Assembly: GCA_021734835.1 (NCBI GenBank) | Contig: JAIPIH010000001.1 | Span: 62,001 to 126,000 of the forward strand | DNA: 64,000 nucleotides | From: Candidatus Cloacimonadota bacterium | GTDB taxonomy: Bacteria > Cloacimonadota > Cloacimonadia > Cloacimonadales > TCS61 | Direction of reading: 5' to 3' | In this document: in pieces, positions 1-9,390 of the stretch | How positions within the stretch are numbered: the first letter of the stretch is position 1 | How the letters are laid out: each line of letters opens with the position of its first letter | Translations under genes and position numbers: made by a program | Notes under the pieces: model-generated | What the model saw: only the letters and a program-made list of their open reading frames with translations | Told to the model about the DNA's origin: nothing | The model's database searches: none

Positions 1-240
1 AATTCAATGCTGTCCGTTAATTTCAAACATGATGTAAAAGATGTCGATAAACATTTTATCTTTGAAATTCTAGTATTTTTGAACCAAGATCAGATCATCG
101 AACAGAAAATAACTCGTCAGGATAAACTTGAAGGCGGAACACTGAGCTATAAAATTATTGATGCAAAACCCGGTGACACTATCAAAGTAAAAACAAACTG
201 TAATAAAACAGGTAAAAAATCAGCTGAAATAGAAATATAA
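1..240 (+). CDS. C-terminal part of a small protein, possibly superoxide-reductase-like (5' partial)
   Basis: The reading frame is open from base 1, so the ATG at 7 need not be the true start and the gene is probably cut by the window edge. The visible part is about 79 residues, mostly predicted beta-strand. It has two spaced His (one in a D-K-H-F-I context), a P-G-D-T-I turn and a late C-N-K-T-G motif. This order resembles the C-terminal core of desulfoferrodoxin/superoxide reductase (H...H-Y-I, then C-N-x-H-G), but the last His is replaced by Thr. The family link is a guess from motif order; it could equally be an unrelated beta-sandwich protein. Confidence 0.4.
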   Translation, partial: NSMLSVNFKHDVKDVDKHFIFEILVFLNQDQIIEQKITRQDKLEGGTLSYKIIDAKPGDTIKVKTNCNKTGKKSAEIEI

Positions 241-318
241 TTTTTTACAGGTATTCTGCAATCATTTGATCGGGAAAAATTGCATTTTGAACCGATTCAT
301 ACAAACATAGGAGTTGTA

Positions 319-1077
319 ATGAAAAGATTCGTGGTCATTGTAATGCTGTCCTTCATTATCCCCATCTTTGCTTATGATGTCTCAATGCTTAACCTGATAA
401 ATCCTTCCGGATTGAAAAAAGGGCTTGGAGAGTTGATGATCCAACACCGATTTTATGGTGATATAACTGATGATCCACTGGCAAATTTTCTTGGAATTGA
501 TACCGGAGCAAATGTTGGATTATCTGCACGATATCATTTTTTACAAAATGCCGAGGCAAAACTTAGTTATTCCAGACGTAAAAGTGAGAAATCAATAGGT
601 GTGTCTTACAAGATCCAACTGGAAGATTTTCCTGTAAATGGACAGGCAGGTATTGATTATTTTTCTTATGAAGAAGTTAGTCAGGAAAAAACAACTCGGC
701 GAAATTTTTTCTACTATTTTTCAGCTCAGAATCAACCATTATTTGAACGATTTGTAGCAACTCTTAATATGGCGTATGATGGCTATAATCAACGATTCGT
801 ACTCGGTTGTGGTATAGCTGTGAAGATTGTTAATGATATAAGTTTGCTGGCAGAATACTATCCGGTTTTAGATCGTAATTCTGCTGATTTTGAACTTTCG
901 CATTATATTGGTACTGAAGATGCTTTTGCTTTTGGATTCAGATTTGATACTTACGGTCATCAGTTTACTTTCCTGCTGGCTAATACGGATGATATCGGTT
1001 TGCGGCGGGTGAGCTTAGGTACAAGACAAAATTCATATTTGCGTTTGGGATTTAATATCCAACGAAAAATGGAATGA
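319..1077 (+). CDS. DUF5777-like outer-membrane beta-barrel protein
   Basis: A 252-residue protein with a clear signal peptide (M-K-R-F, hydrophobic core, cleavage near F-A|Y-D). The body is rich in alternating aromatic strands and ends in an amphipathic strand, as in a small barrel. An early H-R-F-Y-G-D motif followed by a segment with F-L-G-I-D matches the DUF5777 style of FCB barrels as I remember it. The ATG at 319 is chosen over an upstream in-frame TTG at 280 because GGAG lies just before it and the signal peptide begins there. The DOMON lipoprotein gene starts 13 bases after the stop, so the two probably form an operon and act together at the outer membrane. No enzymatic role is visible. 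Confidence 0.72.
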   Translation: MKRFVVIVMLSFIIPIFAYDVSMLNLINPSGLKKGLGELMIQHRFYGDITDDPLANFLGIDTGANVGLSARYHFLQNAEAKLSYSRRKSEKSIGVSYKIQLEDFPVNGQAGIDYFSYEEVSQEKTTRRNFFYYFSAQNQPLFERFVATLNMAYDGYNQRFVLGCGIAVKIVNDISLLAEYYPVLDRNSADFELSHYIGTEDAFAFGFRFDTYGHQFTFLLANTDDIGLRRVSLGTRQNSYLRLGFNIQRKME

Positions 1078-1090
1078 TAAGGGAGCTGAC

Positions 1091-2650
1091 ATGAAACTCA
1101 AAATATTGTATGGTGTTCTATTGATGATCCTCATTGTTTTATTTAGTTGTGAGACTGTTTTTGATGAAATTTTTGCACCTAATGTAAACGAACCAGATTC
1201 ATTGGGGTTTCAAACGGTTTCTACAGCTGGAATCACTCTAAAATATAAAGTAAGCGGATCTGATCTACACTGCATTCTCAGCAGCAATTCTTCGGGTTGG
1301 ATTGGAATTGGTTTAGATCCTGTAAATATTATGGAGGGAGCTAATTTCTTAATCGGTTATTGTAGTGATGGAACCGGATATTTCCGTGATGATTGGGGCA
1401 TATCACCAACTACACATACATCTGACCTCAGCTTAGGCGGCAGCAATGATGTAACTTTACTTTCGGCTAGTGAAAGCGGTGGTGTTACAGTGTTAGAATT
1501 TAAATTCCCCCTGAATTCAGGTGATCAATATGATAAAACTCTGCTGCTGGAACAAACTTACCCCATTATTTTGGCACGAGGAAGCAATGATGACTTCACT
1601 TCCATGCATTCTGCTGCAGGTTATGCCGAGATCACTGTCTCCGAAACCGGAGGAGGTGGGGGTGGCGGAAATACATCTGCTTTTCCCGATACTACTCAAT
1701 ATCTTTCTTTGCAGATGAGTGGAATGAAATTCTACTGGCTGGTAGATCCTGACACTATCCATTGCTTAGTTACAGCTCCCACAACCGGTTGGGTGGGAAT
1801 AGGTTTTGATCCGGAAAATGTGATGCAGGGAGCTAATTTCATTATTGGTTATGTAGAGAATGATTCTATTGCCTATATCAGAGATGATTGGGGTAATTCA
1901 CCAACAACGCATACTTCTGATTTAAGCAACGGTGGTGCTGAAAATTTATATTATACGGGTGGCTTGGAAGCAAGCGGAGAATCTATAATTTATTTCTCTA
2001 TTCCCTTGAACAGCGGTGATGCTTATGATAAAATACTTATTTGGGATCAATCCTATCCAATTATCCTGGCCTATGGGGATGAAGACAGTTTTGCTTCCAT
2101 ACACATCAATGCAGGATTCTCTTCATTCACAGTTGATAATACAACAGGTGGTGGTAATAATAGCGTAACAACCGGCGCTGATATCAGCCTTGATAATGAT
2201 ACTTCGGGGTTCAATACTGTAGTCAAAAGTGATTTTACTTTCAAGTGGAAAGTTGTGGATGATTCTCTCCGCTGTATGTTGCTAGCACCTACTACAGGAT
2301 GGCTGGCTGTTGGGTTTGATCCGACCGAAGAAATGCAGGATGCTAATTTTCTGATCGGTTATGTAGAAAGCGGAATAACTTACGTTCGAGATGATTTTGG
2401 TGTGTCTGAAATTATGCATTCTGCTGATGTGGGACTAGGTGGTGAAAATAATGTCACACGCGTTTTTGGTCGTGAGGAAACCGGTATTTCCGAAATCAGG
2501 TTTACAATACCACTGAATTCTGGAGATGCATTTGATCGGGTTTTGATAGAGGGACAAACTTATACTATCATCTTTGCTTATGGATCAAACGGAGCGGATG
2601 ATTTTATATCCATGCATGAGGAAGAAGACGATATAGATATTGAAATATAA
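1091..2650 (+). CDS. lipoprotein with three tandem DOMON domains
   Basis: A 519-residue protein. The N-terminus ends in L-F-S-C20, a lipobox. Three repeats of about 140 residues follow (roughly 40-185, 205-350, 368-515), separated by a poly-Gly linker at about 186-193 and a shorter Gly/Asn linker near 352-358. Each repeat contains G-W-[IVL]-[GA]-[IV]-G-[LF]-D-P, a Met before A-N-F-[LI]-I-G-Y, an R-D-D-[WF]-G motif and a late S-[MI]-H, the DOMON pattern. DOMON domains bind haem b or sugars. The equivalent Met (M81, M245, M415) and His (H173, H338, H509) are kept in all three, in the positions of the haem ligands of cytochrome-type DOMON domains; haem binding is inference. It is coupled to the upstream barrel gene. 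Confidence 0.85.
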   Translation: MKLKILYGVLLMILIVLFSCETVFDEIFAPNVNEPDSLGFQTVSTAGITLKYKVSGSDLHCILSSNSSGWIGIGLDPVNIMEGANFLIGYCSDGTGYFRDDWGISPTTHTSDLSLGGSNDVTLLSASESGGVTVLEFKFPLNSGDQYDKTLLLEQTYPIILARGSNDDFTSMHSAAGYAEITVSETGGGGGGGNTSAFPDTTQYLSLQMSGMKFYWLVDPDTIHCLVTAPTTGWVGIGFDPENVMQGANFIIGYVENDSIAYIRDDWGNSPTTHTSDLSNGGAENLYYTGGLEASGESIIYFSIPLNSGDAYDKILIWDQSYPIILAYGDEDSFASIHINAGFSSFTVDNTTGGGNNSVTTGADISLDNDTSGFNTVVKSDFTFKWKVVDDSLRCMLLAPTTGWLAVGFDPTEEMQDANFLIGYVESGITYVRDDFGVSEIMHSADVGLGGENNVTRVFGREETGISEIRFTIPLNSGDAFDRVLIEGQTYTIIFAYGSNGADDFISMHEEEDDIDIEI

Positions 2651-2856
2651 TCTTTAAACAAAAACTATCCAGAATTGCAGCCATGACTGATCTATATTTT
2701 TTTAACATAACAGAGAATTATGAGCATTATTACAGTTTAAAAGGAAGAAAATACTATCACGTTAAAAAATAATAATAGATCTTAGCTGCAAAAAAATCTT
2801 TACGATTAATAAATCTAATCAAGACTGGTTTAATAAAATTTCGTTGGGAGTTAATT

Positions 2857-3843
2857 ATGGAAGAGTTAGGAAAAATAATCGTGATCGGTTCCGGAAACTG
2901 GGGTACTACTCTGGCAATGATATTTTCCCAAAAGAATATAGTTTATTTATGGACGATCAATTCTCAGGAAGCTGCTGAGATCAATAAAACAAGAGAGTCA
3001 CAATTTTTGCCGAATATAAAATTACCGAAAAATATCATCGTTGAAGAAAAATATTCCCGCTCTATTAAGAAAAACGATATTGTCATTACGGCAATTCCTT
3101 CCAGATTTATTGAGGAGCTTACTGATGAATTCAAAACTCATGGCATTGAAGAATGCGTGATAGTTAACGCCTCCAAAGGAGTTGAACATACTACACTTAA
3201 AACCGTTTGGGAAACTGTGATGGCTAAATTACCTAAAGTGCAGTTTGCTAATTTGGCCGGCCCAACTATTGCTCGTGAAATTGCGGAAGGGCTGCCCTCG
3301 AAAGCCATACTGGCTGCGCGAGATATTGCCATTTTATTCCAACTGCAGCAGAAATTGGAAAATGATCTCCTGAAATTCGAATTCAGCCGAGATATCAAAG
3401 GTGTGGAATTAGCATCCTCCCTGAAAGGGTTAATTGCCATTGCAGTAGGAATTGCTGACGGTTTGGGATTCAAAACAAATATCTACGGTATAATTATGAC
3501 TTACGGTGTTGATGAATTTGTTACAATAATGAAATTCTTAGGTGTTTACCATAAAACAGCTTACAGTATAGCTGGTATTGGAGATCTGATCACAACCTGT
3601 ATTTCCGAAAATAGTCGAAACAGAAGATTCGGAAAGCTTCTGGGTCAGGGATATTCCACAGAAGAAGCTCTTCAGGAAGTCGGAATGGTTGTTGAAGGCG
3701 TTTCTATGGCGAAAACTATCAATAAATTAGCTAAATTTAATCTTTCGATTCCCCTCATTTCCTGTGTAACTAAGATCATATTTGAAGATGTGAAAGATGT
3801 AAGAAAAGAATTATTAGATACTTTAAATTCAATTTCAAATTAA
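2857..3843 (+). CDS. gpsA: NAD(P)H-dependent glycerol-3-phosphate dehydrogenase
   Basis: Reduces dihydroxyacetone phosphate to sn-glycerol 3-phosphate for phospholipid synthesis in the cytoplasm. The 328-residue length fits the family. The Rossmann motif G-S-G-N-W-G is at 11-16, followed by N-A-S-K-G near 104, A-G-P-T near 134, the catalytic-lysine segment around K190, A-D-G-L-G-F near 200 and S-R-N-R-R near 253-257. The start has G-G-G-A-G eight bases upstream. Oddities: the residue after K190 is Gly where most members have Asn (L-K-N), and the usual T-R-G segment downstream reads T-Y-G. The core motifs make the assignment secure, although substrate contacts may differ. Confidence 0.93.
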   Translation: MEELGKIIVIGSGNWGTTLAMIFSQKNIVYLWTINSQEAAEINKTRESQFLPNIKLPKNIIVEEKYSRSIKKNDIVITAIPSRFIEELTDEFKTHGIEECVIVNASKGVEHTTLKTVWETVMAKLPKVQFANLAGPTIAREIAEGLPSKAILAARDIAILFQLQQKLENDLLKFEFSRDIKGVELASSLKGLIAIAVGIADGLGFKTNIYGIIMTYGVDEFVTIMKFLGVYHKTAYSIAGIGDLITTCISENSRNRRFGKLLGQGYSTEEALQEVGMVVEGVSMAKTINKLAKFNLSIPLISCVTKIIFEDVKDVRKELLDTLNSISN

Positions 3844-3893
3844 CAGCTCATTGATTTGAACAATAATAAGATTTTCATGAGAAAGGAGAAAAA

Positions 3894-5327
3894 ATGACAG
3901 CAAGATATATTGCGGTATTGCTGTATGCTGTAATGGTAATCGTTATAGGTTTCAAAGGTTCACGTAAAACAAAATCGTTTGCTGATTTTGCCTTGGGCGG
4001 AGGCAAGATAGGACCCTGGATGACGGCTTTTAGTTATGGAACAGCCTATTTTTCTGCAGTCCTTTTCATAGGTTTTGCCGGGAAGATCGGTTGGGCTTTC
4101 GGCTTTTCGGGATTATGGATAGCCCTCGGGAATGCAATAATCGGTGTTCTGGGTGTCTGGTTGATCTTGGGAAGTAAAATCAAACAGGAAGCAAATCGTT
4201 ATAATGTTCAAACCATGCCAGAATTACTGGAAGCACGTTTCGATTCTCCCTTTCTCAAGATATTTACGTCTGCAGCAATTTTTGTATTTTTCATTCCCTA
4301 CACTGCAGCAGTTTTTATGGGACTAAGCTATCTTTTCGAAATTACATTCAGTATGCCGTACTCTTATGTGCTGATCTTCATGGCTGTGTTTACCGGAATT
4401 TATTTAGTTATGGGTGGATACAAATCTATGGCGATGATCGATGTGATTTTCGGTATGATCATGACAATTGGTGTAATCATTTTATTGGTCAGCACTATTC
4501 AGAAGGGCGATGGATTACCAAATATTTTTACTGCTTTAAGAAATATAGATGTTAAACTCACTTCTCTTGTCGGACCACCCGGAATTATTCCGCTCTTATC
4601 ACTGATCGTGTTAACCAGCGTAGCTCCGTTTGCCATGCCGCAGCTTTTGCAAAAATTTTATGCGATCAAAGATAAAAGATCAGTCAAAATCGGGACTATA
4701 GCTTCAACGATATTTGCTGTATTAGTTACGGGAACAGCCTACTTTACAGGTGCACTTACTCGTATTTTTTTAACTCCTCAGGGCAGTCCGGCTGCTTTTA
4801 ACAACGGTAAACCAGTTTTTGATGCATTGATGCCGGAGATGTTAGTAACAGTTATTCCTTCAGCGCTTACTGTTGTTATTATGCTGCTTATTTTAGCGGC
4901 TTCGATGTCTACTTTAGCCTCTTTAGTGCTTATCTCCAGCACTTCGATCACAAAAGATATTTACAAGGGATTCCTCAATAAAACTGCCTCTGATAATCAG
5001 CTTACAAGACTGGTAAGAATAGGAAGTGCTTTTTTTATTTTACTATCAATGATTCTGGCATTTTTGAAACCTGCTGTAATCGTAACTATACTATCAGTTT
5101 CTTGGGGAGCGATTGCCTCAGTATTTTTAGGTCCTTTTATCTGGGGAATGTTCAATAAGAAAGTAAGTAAACTGGGAGCGGTTGCCGGATCTTTGGGGGG
5201 ATTGGCTGTCTGCTTGACTCTCTTTTTACTTTGGGGTGCTAAAATGGTACCCCAAGCTGGAAGTGTAGGAATGATTACCTCTTTGGGATTAGTACCGATT
5301 TTTGGTTTTTTCAGGAAGAAGAATTAG
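3894..5327 (+). CDS. sodium:solute symporter (SSS family)
   Basis: A 477-residue, very hydrophobic inner-membrane protein with about 13 predicted helices. It begins with A-R-Y-I-A-V-L-L-Y and an F-A-D-F-A-L-G-G-G segment in the first loop, the typical opening of sodium/solute symporters. F-S-Y-G-T-A-Y-F-S-A-V in the second helix and M-G-G-Y-K-S-M-A around residue 172 also fit the family. The substrate cannot be told from sequence; relatives carry sugars, amino acids, proline, pantothenate or acetate. A good AAGGAG precedes the ATG. It lies 50 bases after gpsA on the same strand and may be co-transcribed. Confidence 0.88.
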   Translation: MTARYIAVLLYAVMVIVIGFKGSRKTKSFADFALGGGKIGPWMTAFSYGTAYFSAVLFIGFAGKIGWAFGFSGLWIALGNAIIGVLGVWLILGSKIKQEANRYNVQTMPELLEARFDSPFLKIFTSAAIFVFFIPYTAAVFMGLSYLFEITFSMPYSYVLIFMAVFTGIYLVMGGYKSMAMIDVIFGMIMTIGVIILLVSTIQKGDGLPNIFTALRNIDVKLTSLVGPPGIIPLLSLIVLTSVAPFAMPQLLQKFYAIKDKRSVKIGTIASTIFAVLVTGTAYFTGALTRIFLTPQGSPAAFNNGKPVFDALMPEMLVTVIPSALTVVIMLLILAASMSTLASLVLISSTSITKDIYKGFLNKTASDNQLTRLVRIGSAFFILLSMILAFLKPAVIVTILSVSWGAIASVFLGPFIWGMFNKKVSKLGAVAGSLGGLAVCLTLFLLWGAKMVPQAGSVGMITSLGLVPIFGFFRKKN

Positions 5328-5366
5328 CAGCGAATCAATCTTTCATCGCGAAGGTCATATTCTGGT

Positions 5367-5386
5367 ATCCAAGCCCCAGCTTGGAT
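5367..5386. other. hairpin between convergent genes
   Basis: Perfect 8-bp stem (ATCCAAGC/GCTTGGAT) with a 4-base loop, in the 138-base gap between the stops of the symporter and lpxK. A weaker inverted repeat (ATAACTT/AAGGTTAT) follows at 5394-5418. There is no clear T-run, so a terminator role for either gene is only possible; it may be a small intergenic repeat. Confidence 0.4.
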
Positions 5387-5465
5387 CTTTACGATAACTT
5401 GGAAATTATCAAGGTTATATAGATAAATTTAAGGCTCAATTCAGTTTGATCTGAAAACCCAGATT

Positions 5466-6518
5466 TCAAGAAAGAAGGGGAAATTTGATGTTTCTATCTG
5501 ATCCATCAACATTTTCCAATACAAATTCCACTTCGACCACTACCAATGGCAGATCATGCTCGATGAACTTCAATTTGGCAAAATCCTTTTCTGTGGTCAG
5601 CAGAAAATCAATCTTTCCCAGCTTCAGATCAGCAGAAATCTTCTTGAGAATTTCTTTATTTTGGAAATCATAATGGTCGGAAAATCGTAAGTGCTTTTCA
5701 AAAGTTAATCCTGCCTTATGAACCGTTTTTTCAAAGGACTTCGGCAAACCGATTCCTGAAAGCAGGGCAAGTTTTCCGGTTGGTTTTATTGCCTTTCCCT
5801 TTACATCAAAAATTTGTTTGATCTGGTAACTGCCTATCAAGATTGGTTTATTATACTTCTTGATCTTATCCGGCACTTTACCGTGTCCATTGAAAACAAT
5901 ATACTCGGCTAATTTAAGAGCGGAGAGCGGTTCACGCAGAATTCCCGCTGGCAACACAAACCCATTACCGATACCGCCGATAGCATTGAAAACTACAAAA
6001 TCGAGATCATGCTGAATTTTAAGATGTTGAAATGAATCATCCAGAATAATGAATTCCAGATCAAGATAGTTTTCTTCCAGGATCCTGATGGATTTTGTTC
6101 TGTTCCTTCCGGCGATCACCGGAATACCTGATAATTTTGAAGCCAGCAGATAAGCCTCATCACCAGCTTCTTTAGCAAAATTGAAGACTTCATTTTCATT
6201 GGAGATCAGTTTGTTTTCTTTCTCGAATTTTCCTTTATACCCGCGATGCGAAACTGCTACTTTTTTTCCTTTATTTTGCAAATGTTTTGCCAAGAAAATC
6301 GTAAACGGTGTCTTGCCGGTGCCGCCACTAACGATATTTCCTACACTGATTATCTTACAACGTGATCGATAGCCTCCGGAGTACACCTTTCTGCGCAAAA
6401 TGAGAATTACAGAATAAACCAGGGAAAAAGGTAAAAGCAGCCACGATATTAAAGTTTTTTTATAGAGATTTTTTTCAATCAATTTTTGCATTTTATCACT
6501 TAAGAAAGAAATATGCAT
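5466..6518 (-). CDS. lpxK: tetraacyldisaccharide 4'-kinase (lipid A kinase)
   Basis: Phosphorylates the 4' position of the lipid A precursor disaccharide at the inner membrane. The protein is 350 residues with an N-terminal hydrophobic anchor (about 22-42), then S-V-G-N-I-V-S-G-G-T-G-K-T, the family's Walker A (G-G-T-G-K-T at 65-70). Further on are S-H-R-G-Y, G-D-E-A near 120 and D-D-S-F-Q-H, all LpxK hallmarks. Neither possible start has a strong ribosome site; the internal ATG at 6491 gives an N-terminus more like other LpxK proteins, so the first nine residues may not be translated. Its presence implies a lipid A outer membrane. Confidence 0.93.
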   Translation of the reverse strand: MHISFLSDKMQKLIEKNLYKKTLISWLLLPFSLVYSVILILRRKVYSGGYRSRCKIISVGNIVSGGTGKTPFTIFLAKHLQNKGKKVAVSHRGYKGKFEKENKLISNENEVFNFAKEAGDEAYLLASKLSGIPVIAGRNRTKSIRILEENYLDLEFIILDDSFQHLKIQHDLDFVVFNAIGGIGNGFVLPAGILREPLSALKLAEYIVFNGHGKVPDKIKKYNKPILIGSYQIKQIFDVKGKAIKPTGKLALLSGIGLPKSFEKTVHKAGLTFEKHLRFSDHYDFQNKEILKKISADLKLGKIDFLLTTEKDFAKLKFIEHDLPLVVVEVEFVLENVDGSDRNIKFPLLS

Positions 6519-6729
6519 TATTTAAAACCATTTATAATCAATATCCCAAAGAAAGTCTGGAAAAAAAATTTCTGGAACTTGAAAACTGGATCCCAGTAAA
6601 AAGCAAGTAAGTTCAGACCAATGATTATCATTTATTTTCATCACTTGAATAATTCCCAACCAAATTTAGGGAGAGCTAAGGATCTTAAATACAGTTGAGT
6701 TTGTCTGAAAGATTTTTTTGTTGCCGATC

Positions 6730-7236
6730 TCAAGACTCGATTCCCTTTCTGGCTTCTACACCGAGTCTAAAATAGTGTTTCACATTTTTCATTTCGGTCA
6801 CCAGATTTGCTTTCTCAATCACTTTTGCATGGGCATCTCTACCGGTCATGATTATCTCCGCCTTGGTTTTAAATTCCATCAATTCAAGTTGTTTTTGCCA
6901 AGATATCAATTTCCATTTAACAGCAATATTGATCTCGTCTATCACAATAACATCATACTGGTTGGAAGTTAATACTTCCTTGCATTTTCGGTAGGCTTCC
7001 ATAGCTTCATCAAAATCGATCTGATCGGGTTTCTCGGGATTTATTAGTTGAGTAGTACCATATTGAAAGATATCCATGTTTTCCTGTTTGGAAAGGAATT
7101 GGATCTCACCATACGTGAAATTTTTCTTCATGAATTGGATAAGGCAAACTTTTTTATTACAACCCAAAGCTCTTACTATCAAACCTAGAGCAGCTGTGGT
7201 TTTACCTTTACCATTTCCTGTGTAAACCTGTATCAT
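6730..7236 (-). CDS. cobO: cob(I)yrinic acid a,c-diamide / cob(I)alamin adenosyltransferase, CobO/BtuR type
   Basis: Transfers the 5'-deoxyadenosyl group from ATP to the cobalt of corrinoids, giving coenzyme B12. The 168-residue protein opens with I-Q-V-Y-T-G-N-G-K-G-K-T-T (Walker A, 7-14), followed by A-L-G-L near 15-18, Q-F-M-K-K near 34-38, and V-I-V-I-D-E-I-N (Walker B-like) near 97-104, all diagnostic of the CobA/CobO/BtuR family. The C-terminal region keeps T-G-R-D-A. No other cobalamin gene and no recognisable B12 riboswitch is nearby. It is the gene after the 7269-9353 secreted protein on the same strand but probably independent of it in function. Confidence 0.93.
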   Translation of the reverse strand: MIQVYTGNGKGKTTAALGLIVRALGCNKKVCLIQFMKKNFTYGEIQFLSKQENMDIFQYGTTQLINPEKPDQIDFDEAMEAYRKCKEVLTSNQYDVIVIDEINIAVKWKLISWQKQLELMEFKTKAEIIMTGRDAHAKVIEKANLVTEMKNVKHYFRLGVEARKGIES

Positions 7237-7268
7237 TTTTACTTCTGAAATTCACCGACACATTTGGT

Positions 7269-9353
7269 CTATTTCACCAGCAGCATTTTTCTGGTTTCAA
7301 CGAAATCATCTGAACTCAACTTATAAAGATAGATCCCTGAGCTGACATTTTTCCCTGAATCGTCCGTTCCATTCCAAACTACAGAGTAATTTCCCTGAGT
7401 TAATATTTCATCTTTTAACTTTCTGACAGTTTGACCTTTCAAGTTATAGATTATCAATTTTGTTCTTCTTTCCGTATCTGAGGTAATATTGAAGGAGATC
7501 GTTGTTTCTGGATTAAAGGGATTGGGATAGTTAGCAAATTCACTGATGGCAATTATTACTTCTGAAGCAGAGACCATAGGAGTACATGTTACTGAATTGG
7601 AAGGTTCAGATTCACCTGCCGGATCTTCATATATTGCTGTTACATAAAAAACACTAACATCTTCCGGATTAAGAGGGGCATTGATAATTGTTAATTCAAG
7701 AACTCCAGGACCAACAGTATCATAAATCTCATCATTTACATAGATATTATAGTTAACTAATGTTCTCATTCCAACATCAGGTGCTTCCCAAGCTAGATAA
7801 TAATAATTATCAGGGAAGATATATGCTTGATCTACAAACAAATTTTGTGGTGGGAGGAATGTAGGTACCTCTGCATTTCCATACATTCCATTATGCTGTA
7901 CATTACAACCGTCAATTATCATATAAGCAAGATCTTCGTTCCAGACAGTTCCAGTATCCCATAAATAACATTCCACTACCCAATTCATTATATCTGTGGC
8001 TGCACCGATAATTTCTATCTCGTTATCGTTATCAACATCTCCAAATACAGGAGTTATCTGCATCGTAGTTGAACTCCACACCGTTCCACATTCCAGCGGC
8101 CAATCTGCACATTGTGTTCCATCGTGGTTGTAGCAATTATAACCCGCTCCAAAATTGTTGTCGTCGATCATTAACTCAACCTGATCATCACCATCCAGAT
8201 CTGCAATACCGATCTGAGCATAAATGGCATTAGTCGGTCCAGCAGGAAAACCATCAATAGCATTTCCAGTTGCATCCCAGGCATAAATATAATCCATAGG
8301 TGTACCTGATGAAACCTGATCACCAACAACTACATCCAAGTTTCCATCCTGATCAATATCACCAAGTGAGACTGTACCGAATATCCATTGATCAGTTGGT
8401 TGTGGCCAACCTTCAACAGAACTTGCATCATTATTCACTGCAAATACAGCACCCGCTGCACTGGAACATCCGCCCCAGATTATTTCTCTTACCCCGTCAG
8501 CGTCAAGATCGTACAAGATAGGCTGAGAATATGAATAAGTATAGCCGGCATTTGATAAGGGAAATCCATCCATGAGATTTCCTTCCAGATCATAAACGTG
8601 TAAACTATTGTAGCTTAGAGCAACAATTTCCGGTATTCCATCGCCTGTTACATCACCTGCGGAGATACCTGCACCCGGAATATAATCCAATTCCTGAGGA
8701 AAACCATCAAAAAGTGTTCCATCTCCATTAAAAACATAAACCCAACCCTGCGGATGATTTCTAACATTTACAAGAATTTCCATACTCCCGTTACCATTAA
8801 GATCGTAAAGGCATACATTATTAGTGCCGCCGCCGGCTTGCGTTACGGGAAAACCAGCACACGGAGTTCCATCCAATTCAAAAGCATAAAGTGCTCCTGT
8901 ATTAGCAGTGGAATTGTTCCTGCTTGTACAAACTATCTCAATATCACCATCACCATCAATATCACCACAAGCGGGACTACTCCAAATATAAAATCCCAGC
9001 TGAACCGGCCATCCAGTTACAGTAGTTCCATCCAGATTAAGAGCGGTTATTTTCATTCCAACTCCAAAAAGAATCTCCAGTTCTTCATCCGCATCCATAT
9101 TAACATAAATAGCACCATTTTTGCAGTTTGCGCTGCCATAACTTACCGGCCAGCCGTTAACTACGCTTGGAAGTTCGCGCTGCGTAGCTGGTATAGCTGC
9201 AAACTGAGGATCAAGATCATTGACCAGTACTCTGCCCGCCATATCCGGAACAACAGTTTTTTGGATATCTTCCGGCAAATCTGAAAAATCAACTATTTTT
9301 GCTGAAAGTGTAACAGCAAAAAGTACTATTATCGCTACTTTTACTAGTTTCAT
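7269..9353 (-). CDS. secreted FG-GAP/VCBS-repeat protein with FN3 and type A C-terminal sorting domain
   Basis: A 694-residue exported protein. A signal peptide (M-K-L-V-K-V, cleavage after about L-S-A) is followed by a propeller region, about 45-490, containing many Ca-binding-like loops such as D-I-D-G-D-G-D-I-E-I and D-L-D-G-D-D-Q-V-E. A fibronectin-III-like segment lies at about 515-605. The C-terminal domain begins N-Y-P-N-P-F-N-P and ends K-M-L-L-V-K. This domain type directs substrates through type IX secretion in FCB bacteria. The start has GGGGG four bases upstream of ATG. The substrate or role is unknown; such propellers are usually surface or adhesion proteins. The next gene upstream on this strand carries the same terminal domain. 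Confidence 0.85.
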   Translation of the reverse strand: MKLVKVAIIVLFAVTLSAKIVDFSDLPEDIQKTVVPDMAGRVLVNDLDPQFAAIPATQRELPSVVNGWPVSYGSANCKNGAIYVNMDADEELEILFGVGMKITALNLDGTTVTGWPVQLGFYIWSSPACGDIDGDGDIEIVCTSRNNSTANTGALYAFELDGTPCAGFPVTQAGGGTNNVCLYDLNGNGSMEILVNVRNHPQGWVYVFNGDGTLFDGFPQELDYIPGAGISAGDVTGDGIPEIVALSYNSLHVYDLEGNLMDGFPLSNAGYTYSYSQPILYDLDADGVREIIWGGCSSAAGAVFAVNNDASSVEGWPQPTDQWIFGTVSLGDIDQDGNLDVVVGDQVSSGTPMDYIYAWDATGNAIDGFPAGPTNAIYAQIGIADLDGDDQVELMIDDNNFGAGYNCYNHDGTQCADWPLECGTVWSSTTMQITPVFGDVDNDNEIEIIGAATDIMNWVVECYLWDTGTVWNEDLAYMIIDGCNVQHNGMYGNAEVPTFLPPQNLFVDQAYIFPDNYYYLAWEAPDVGMRTLVNYNIYVNDEIYDTVGPGVLELTIINAPLNPEDVSVFYVTAIYEDPAGESEPSNSVTCTPMVSASEVIIAISEFANYPNPFNPETTISFNITSDTERRTKLIIYNLKGQTVRKLKDEILTQGNYSVVWNGTDDSGKNVSSGIYLYKLSSDDFVETRKMLLVK

Positions 9354-9390
9354 TGTGCCCCCAAATTATTTTATTTTATACGACTTTTCT

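Noticed and set aside
3138-3473. Minus-strand open frame inside gpsA
   Set aside because: Antisense to conserved gpsA motifs; no ribosome site.
6519-6729. Checked for a cobalamin riboswitch near the adenosyltransferase gene
   Set aside because: No B12-box-like sequence; this gap lies downstream of cobO, not before it, and the gap before cobO is only 32 bases long.
8754-9284. Plus-strand open frame opposite the propeller gene
   Set aside because: Antisense to a clear secreted protein; Ser/Ile/Asn-rich shadow with no motif.
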